Notes under the pieces: generated by a model
Database searches by the model: none
What the model was told of the DNA's origin: nothing
What the model saw: only the letters and a program-made list of their open reading frames with translations
Translations under genes and position numbers: made by a program
In this document: positions 40,217 to 43,829 of the stretch, piece after piece
Position numbering within the stretch: the first letter of the stretch is position 1
How the letters are laid out: each line of letters opens with the position of its first letter
NCBI RefSeq assembly: GCF_030757795.1
Contig: NZ_JAUQWH010000070.1
Span: forward strand, 1-43,829
DNA: 43,829 nt
DNA from: Actinoplanes oryzae
GTDB taxonomy: Bacteria > Actinomycetota > Actinomycetes > Mycobacteriales > Micromonosporaceae
Direction of reading: 5' to 3'

Positions 40217-40816
40217 TCACCCCTTCGCCATGCCGTCCAGCACCTGGTCATAGACGGCGAGCACCCGCCGGTCCAGCTCCTCCACCGGCACGCCGATGTC
40301 ACGCGCCAGCGACTCACGGAACAGCACGTAGCCCTTGGCCGCGGCCACCGTGAAGGCGTGCAGCGCGACCGCGTCGGCGTCGGCGGGCAGGTCCCCGGCC
40401 TGCTGGTCGCGCTCGAGCGCGACCCGGGTCCGGGCGATCTCCGGCAGCGGGTGGTACTCCGGGTCGCGGTCGATCGCCAGCAGCGCCTCGACCAGCGTCA
40501 CGCCGGGGTTCGCCAGCCCGTCGCGGAACATCGCGCGGCGCCGCTGCCCGAACGACGCCTCCCAGTGCCGCTTGGCGCCGGCCGCCCACGCGCGGGCCCG
40601 GTGCGCCACCGCCGCCCGCAGCAGCGACCGGCGATCCCCGAAGTACTGGTAGATCTGGCCCCGGTTGACCGCGGCCCGGTCGGCCACCTCCTGCAGGTTG
40701 AGGCCGGCGAAGATGCCGTCGCGCTGCAGCAGGTCGAAGGTGGCGTCGAGCAGATCGGCCTCGGTCCGGGCCCTGTCCCGCCCGCGCCGCCTGCGCGCCG
40801 TCTCGTCGGAGTTCAC
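40217..40816 (-). CDS. TetR family transcriptional regulator
   Basis: A 199-residue regulator. After an Arg-rich tail, the N-terminal DNA-binding domain reads LLDATFDLLQRDGIF, then the helix-turn-helix LQEVADRAAVNRGQIYQYFGDRRSLLRAAV, a good TetR signature. The C-terminal half is a helical ligand/dimer domain. The start is a GTG at 40816, overlapping the CoA-transferase stop in a GTGA, so it is the last gene of the ABC/CoA-transferase operon and probably regulates it. The inducer is unknown, perhaps the imported acid or its CoA ester. Confidence 0.9.
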   Translation of the reverse strand: MNSDETARRRRGRDRARTEADLLDATFDLLQRDGIFAGLNLQEVADRAAVNRGQIYQYFGDRRSLLRAAVAHRARAWAAGAKRHWEASFGQRRRAMFRDGLANPGVTLVEALLAIDRDPEYHPLPEIARTRVALERDQQAGDLPADADAVALHAFTVAAAKGYVLFRESLARDIGVPVEELDRRVLAVYDQVLDGMAKG

Positions 40817-41991
40817 ACCACGCCTTTCGCCCGGAGAGCGTCCACCTCCCCGGCGGACAGCCCGAGTATGCCGCCGAGAATCTCCTCGGTGTGCGCGCCG
40901 AGCGGGGCACCCGCCCAGCGGACCCGGCCCGGCGTCCCGCTCATCCGGGGCAGGGGTGCCACCATCGGCACGGTGCCGAACTCCGGGTCGGGCGCGGCGA
41001 TGATCGAGCCCCGGGCGCGGCAGTGCGGGTCCGCCATGACGTCGGCCACGCTCATCACCGGCGACGCGGGTACCCCGGCCGCACTCAGCACGCGGACCAC
41101 CTCGGCGGCGGTCCGGCCGGACACCCACGTGCCGATGATCCGGTAGAGCTCGTCCTGGTTGCGGATCCGGGCGGCGCGGTCGGCGTACGCCGGGTCCTCG
41201 GTCAGGCCGGGCATGCCCATGACCGCGGCCAGGCGGGGGAAGAGCGCGTCGGTGCCGGCGTGCACCGACACCCGGCGCCCGTCGGAGGTCGCGAAGTCGG
41301 AGGCCGGCACGATGACGGGGTTCCGGTTGCCCAGCCGCTCCCGGACGGCGCCCTCGAGGCCGAAGCCCGGCACGGCGTCCTCGGTGGCGCGCAGCCCGGC
41401 CTCGTACAGGGCGAGGTCGATGACCTGACCTTGCCCGCCGCCGGCGTCCCGGTGGTAGAGCGCGGTCATCACCGAGAAGGCGGCCAGGTAGGCGCTCATG
41501 TAGTCGATCACGGCGTACCCGCTGCGCACCGGCGGCCGGTCCGGCTCGCCGGTGGTGTAGGTGAGCCCGCTGTACGCGCTGGCGACGCGATCGAAGGCGC
41601 CCCTGTCCCGGTACGGGCCCTCCAGCCCGTACCCGGTCAGGTAGAGCAGCACAGCCCGCTCGTTGAGCGGCCGCAGCTGCTCGGGCAGCATCCGGTAGCG
41701 CTCCAAAGTGGGCGGCCGGAAGTTGGTGACCACCACGTCGAAGTGCGGGACCAGCCGGTGCAGCAGCTCCTGGCCGGCCTCGGTGCGCAGGTCGAGCGAG
41801 ACCGACTTCTTGTTGCGGCCCTCCTGGAGCCAGGCGGGCGACCGGCCGCCGCGCCGGGTGAAGTCGCCGGCCCGGGGGTCCTCGATCTTGACCACGTCGG
41901 CGCCGAAGTCACCGAGGATGGTGGCGGCGACCGGGCCCGCGAGCACGGTGGCCGCGTCGAGGACCCGGACGCCGTCGAGGGCCCCGGTCAC
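40813..41991 (-). CDS. CaiB/BaiF family (class III) CoA-transferase
   Basis: A 392-residue class III CoA-transferase, which moves CoA from one acyl-CoA to a free carboxylic acid. It starts LDGVRVLDAATVLAGPVAATILGDFGADVVKIEDP, the family N-terminus, and has the probable catalytic Asp163 in AVIDYMSAYLAAF. NKKSVSLDLRTEAGQELLHRL and GYGLEGPYRDRGAFDRVASAYSG are also typical. It overlaps the upstream binding-protein gene by 4 nt. Its place next to an importer suggests that the imported acid is activated here; the acid is not identifiable. Confidence 0.93.
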   Translation of the reverse strand: MTGALDGVRVLDAATVLAGPVAATILGDFGADVVKIEDPRAGDFTRRGGRSPAWLQEGRNKKSVSLDLRTEAGQELLHRLVPHFDVVVTNFRPPTLERYRMLPEQLRPLNERAVLLYLTGYGLEGPYRDRGAFDRVASAYSGLTYTTGEPDRPPVRSGYAVIDYMSAYLAAFSVMTALYHRDAGGGQGQVIDLALYEAGLRATEDAVPGFGLEGAVRERLGNRNPVIVPASDFATSDGRRVSVHAGTDALFPRLAAVMGMPGLTEDPAYADRAARIRNQDELYRIIGTWVSGRTAAEVVRVLSAAGVPASPVMSVADVMADPHCRARGSIIAAPDPEFGTVPMVAPLPRMSGTPGRVRWAGAPLGAHTEEILGGILGLSAGEVDALRAKGVV

Positions 41992-43058
41992 TTGCCCGCC
42001 GCGGCGTCGGCGACCAGCGACAGGTCGATCAGGTCGCCGGGCGCGACCGAGCCCTCGTACTGCAGCGTGCCCGGCACCGACCGGTACATCGCCTGCAGGC
42101 GCTCCAACGAGGAGGCGGGGACGTTCAGGTCGAACGTGACCGCCGGCGAGGACGTCAGTTTGTCCGGCGTGGTGCTCAGCAGGGTGGCCACCTTGGCCAT
42201 CACCGCGGCGTCCCGATGGTAGTCACCGGTCAGGTACGTGTTGATCGTGCGCTCGAGCGCCCGGAAGAACGCCAGCCCGGACTCCCGCCCGGCGCCCAGC
42301 AGCCGGGTGGTGGCGAAGTACCCGGCGATCTGCGTGTCCGTCCCCGCCGACCCCTCGGCCAGGAACGCGGCCGGCTTGGCCACGGCGGTGTACGGCGGCC
42401 CGAGGATCGCCCCGTCGACGGTCCCCTTGATGAGCGCCTGGGCCATCGCGGCCGGGTCGCTGAACGGGGTCATCGTGATGTCGGCCGGCTCGACCCCGCC
42501 CTTGGTCAGCGCCGAGTAGAGGACGTACTGGGACGGCGCCGCCAGCCCGCCCGGGTTGACGCCGATGTTCCTGCCCTTGAGCGACGCCGGGTCGAAGCCG
42601 GCCGCGGGACCGTACTTGTTGCTCACGTAGAGGCCGCTGTCGGGCTGGCTGTGCGAGACACCGGAGACCCAGCGGATCGGCACGTTGCTCTTCAGCGAGT
42701 TGAAGACCAGCGCCTGCGCGCCGGCGTACGTCAGGTCGATCTTGTTCTGCCCGAGGAGGGTGAGCAGGTTGGGAACGGTGTCGTGGACGAACTCGACGGC
42801 CAGGTTCTCCTTGGCGAACTCGCCCTGGGCGTCGGCCAGCAGCGCCGGCACCTCGACCTCGAGCAGCGAGGGGATGCCCACCTTGAGCGTCGTCCTCGCG
42901 GGCAGCGGCTTGGGGGCGGGCGCGCCCGCGGACGCGGTCAGGGCGGCGCCGCTGGGCAGCTCCGAGACCTTCCGGGCGTCGGCGGCGCTGGTGTCCTCCG
43001 GGGAGGCGCACGCGGCGGTGAGGGCTACGGCCACGAGGGTGGCGAGGGCTTTACGCAT
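41988..43058 (-). CDS. ABC transporter substrate-binding lipoprotein (NMT1/SsuA-like)
   Basis: A 356-residue lipoprotein: the signal peptide ends in the lipobox LTAAC (Cys17). After a Pro/Ala-rich linker the mature part (LKVGIPSLLEVEVPALLADAQGEF) has the two-lobed NMT1-like fold known from sulfonate, nitrate and thiamine-precursor uptake. GRNIGVNPGGLAAPSQYVL and TVDGAILGPPYTAVA are the hinge/ligand segments. It is coupled to the permease upstream (8-nt overlap) and the CoA-transferase downstream (4-nt overlap). The ligand is probably a small organic anion. Confidence 0.92.
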   Translation of the reverse strand: MRKALATLVAVALTAACASPEDTSAADARKVSELPSGAALTASAGAPAPKPLPARTTLKVGIPSLLEVEVPALLADAQGEFAKENLAVEFVHDTVPNLLTLLGQNKIDLTYAGAQALVFNSLKSNVPIRWVSGVSHSQPDSGLYVSNKYGPAAGFDPASLKGRNIGVNPGGLAAPSQYVLYSALTKGGVEPADITMTPFSDPAAMAQALIKGTVDGAILGPPYTAVAKPAAFLAEGSAGTDTQIAGYFATTRLLGAGRESGLAFFRALERTINTYLTGDYHRDAAVMAKVATLLSTTPDKLTSSPAVTFDLNVPASSLERLQAMYRSVPGTLQYEGSVAPGDLIDLSLVADAAAGK

Positions 43059-43829
43059 GACTCTTCCTGAGACTGTGCGGAGGGACGGCGAGGCGGAGCA
43101 GCAGACCGACCAGACCGGTGAAGGTCACCCCGAGCACCCCGGCCACGATGACGCCGGCGTACATGGTGGCCGGGTCGAAGACCTGGGACCGCTGGAAGAT
43201 GAGATAGCCGAGGCCGGTGCTGCCGGAGACCATCTCGATGCCGACGATCACCAGGATCGCGATGCCCGCGGTGAGCCGGATCGAGGTGGCGATGGCCGGC
43301 ATCGCGGCCGGGACGATGACGTGCCGCAGCAGCAGCCCGCGGCGCGCGCCGAAGACCGTCGCAGCGTCCCGGTACCCCTGCTCGACCGACAGCACGGCGG
43401 TGGTCGAGGCGAGCACGACGATGAAGAACACGGTGACTCCGACCAGCACGATCTGCGGCAGGCCACCCAGGCCGAAGATCAGCAGGAACACCGGGAAGAG
43501 CGCGAGCTTCGGCAGCGTGTAAAGGGCGATCAGGGTGTGTTCGAGCGCGGCCCGGGCGATCCACGACATGCCCAGGAGCAGGCCGAGTACGACCCCCGCG
43601 GTCACGCCGCCGGCATAGCCGACGAGCAGTTTGCCCACCGTGTCGCCGATCGCGTCGGTCATGACGCCCGTCTCGAACGACGCCACGCCGGCCCGCCAGA
43701 TCGTGTCCGGCGCCGGGAAGAACCGGGTGTCCAGGCGGCCCGCCCGCGCACTGATCTCCCAGATCGCGAGCAGGGCGACCGGCGTACCCCAGGCCAGCAG
43801 GAAGGTCGTCACCCGCCGGCGCCGGGCCG
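43051..43829 (-). CDS. ABC transporter permease (SsuC/TauC-like), 5' end at or beyond window edge
   Basis: About 253 residues with six hydrophobic segments. The EAA loop that docks to the ATPase is AATVFGARRGLLLRHVIVPAAMPAIATSIRLT, typical of SsuC/TauC/NrtB permeases. A GTG at 43812 (TTFLLAWGTPVALLAIWE) is a possible start, but the frame is open to the edge, so the true start may lie outside. The gene heads the visible part of an operon with the binding protein, CoA-transferase and TetR. The ATPase is presumably further upstream. Confidence 0.9.
   Translation of the reverse strand, partial: ARRRRVTTFLLAWGTPVALLAIWEISARAGRLDTRFFPAPDTIWRAGVASFETGVMTDAIGDTVGKLLVGYAGGVTAGVVLGLLLGMSWIARAALEHTLIALYTLPKLALFPVFLLIFGLGGLPQIVLVGVTVFFIVVLASTTAVLSVEQGYRDAATVFGARRGLLLRHVIVPAAMPAIATSIRLTAGIAILVIVGIEMVSGSTGLGYLIFQRSQVFDPATMYAGVIVAGVLGVTFTGLVGLLLRLAVPPHSLRKSHA

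Overview
The window is 43.8 kb of very GC-rich DNA. Its housekeeping gene order (argS-lysA-hom-thrC ... thrB-rho ... rpmE-prfA, and alr-hydrolase-tsaE ... tsaB-rimI-tsaD) is that of a filamentous actinobacterium. Protein wording and GTG/TTG start use suggest Micromonosporaceae, perhaps Actinoplanes or a relative; the genus is inference. Most genes are on the minus strand.

Layout. 1-1446 (+): end of a sugar ABC transporter (ATPase tail and permease), closed by a perfect hairpin. 1477-4922 (-): a two-gene ABC exporter in which one composite ATP site looks intact and the other is ruined in both partners. 4967-11371 (-): tRNA t6A genes tsaD, tsaB and tsaE with rimI, a uracil-DNA glycosylase inserted between tsaE and tsaB, an alpha/beta hydrolase and alanine racemase. 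Around 11.42 kb the racemase and a plus-strand PQQ-type beta-propeller gene meet head to head, and both lack their 5' ends. 12187-13509 (+): an intact paralogue of that propeller gene. 13605-15289 (-): prfA and rpmE. 15486-18161 (+): a compact three-gene RNA-repair operon (T4 Rnl1-like ligase, T4 Pnkp-like kinase/phosphatase, second small RNA ligase). 18427-33834 (-): rho, thrB, thrC, hom, lysA and argS, with an accessory block (MFS transporter, RND pump, divergent MarR regulator, two small membrane proteins) between thrB and thrC. 33932-35421 (+): a DUF3105/DUF305 membrane-protein pair. 35801-35872: tRNA-Arg(CCG). 35994-37256 (-): an unusual protein with two XRE-type helix-turn-helix segments fused to a sigma-B/F-like sigma factor. 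38027-39841 (-): a secreted M6 metalloprotease, bracketed by a 127-bp inverted repeat. 40217 to the right edge (-): an overlapping operon of ABC permease, substrate-binding lipoprotein, CaiB/BaiF CoA-transferase and TetR regulator.

How genes work together. TsaB, TsaD and TsaE form the bacterial t6A machinery. Hom, ThrB and ThrC make threonine from aspartate semialdehyde, and LysA makes lysine from the same branch. PrfA, bL31, ArgS and Rho cover translation and transcription termination. The RNA-repair operon has all the chemistry to heal and seal a broken RNA: 3' dephosphorylation, 5' phosphorylation and two ligases. The last operon probably imports an organic acid and activates it as a CoA thioester.

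A recurring feature is short tandem repeats right at gene 3' ends. Behind ung and prfA the units are copies of the gene's own last codons and stop codon. Most exciting candidates: the RNA-repair operon, the HTH-HTH-sigma fusion, the co-degenerate ABC exporter and the alr/propeller breakpoint.
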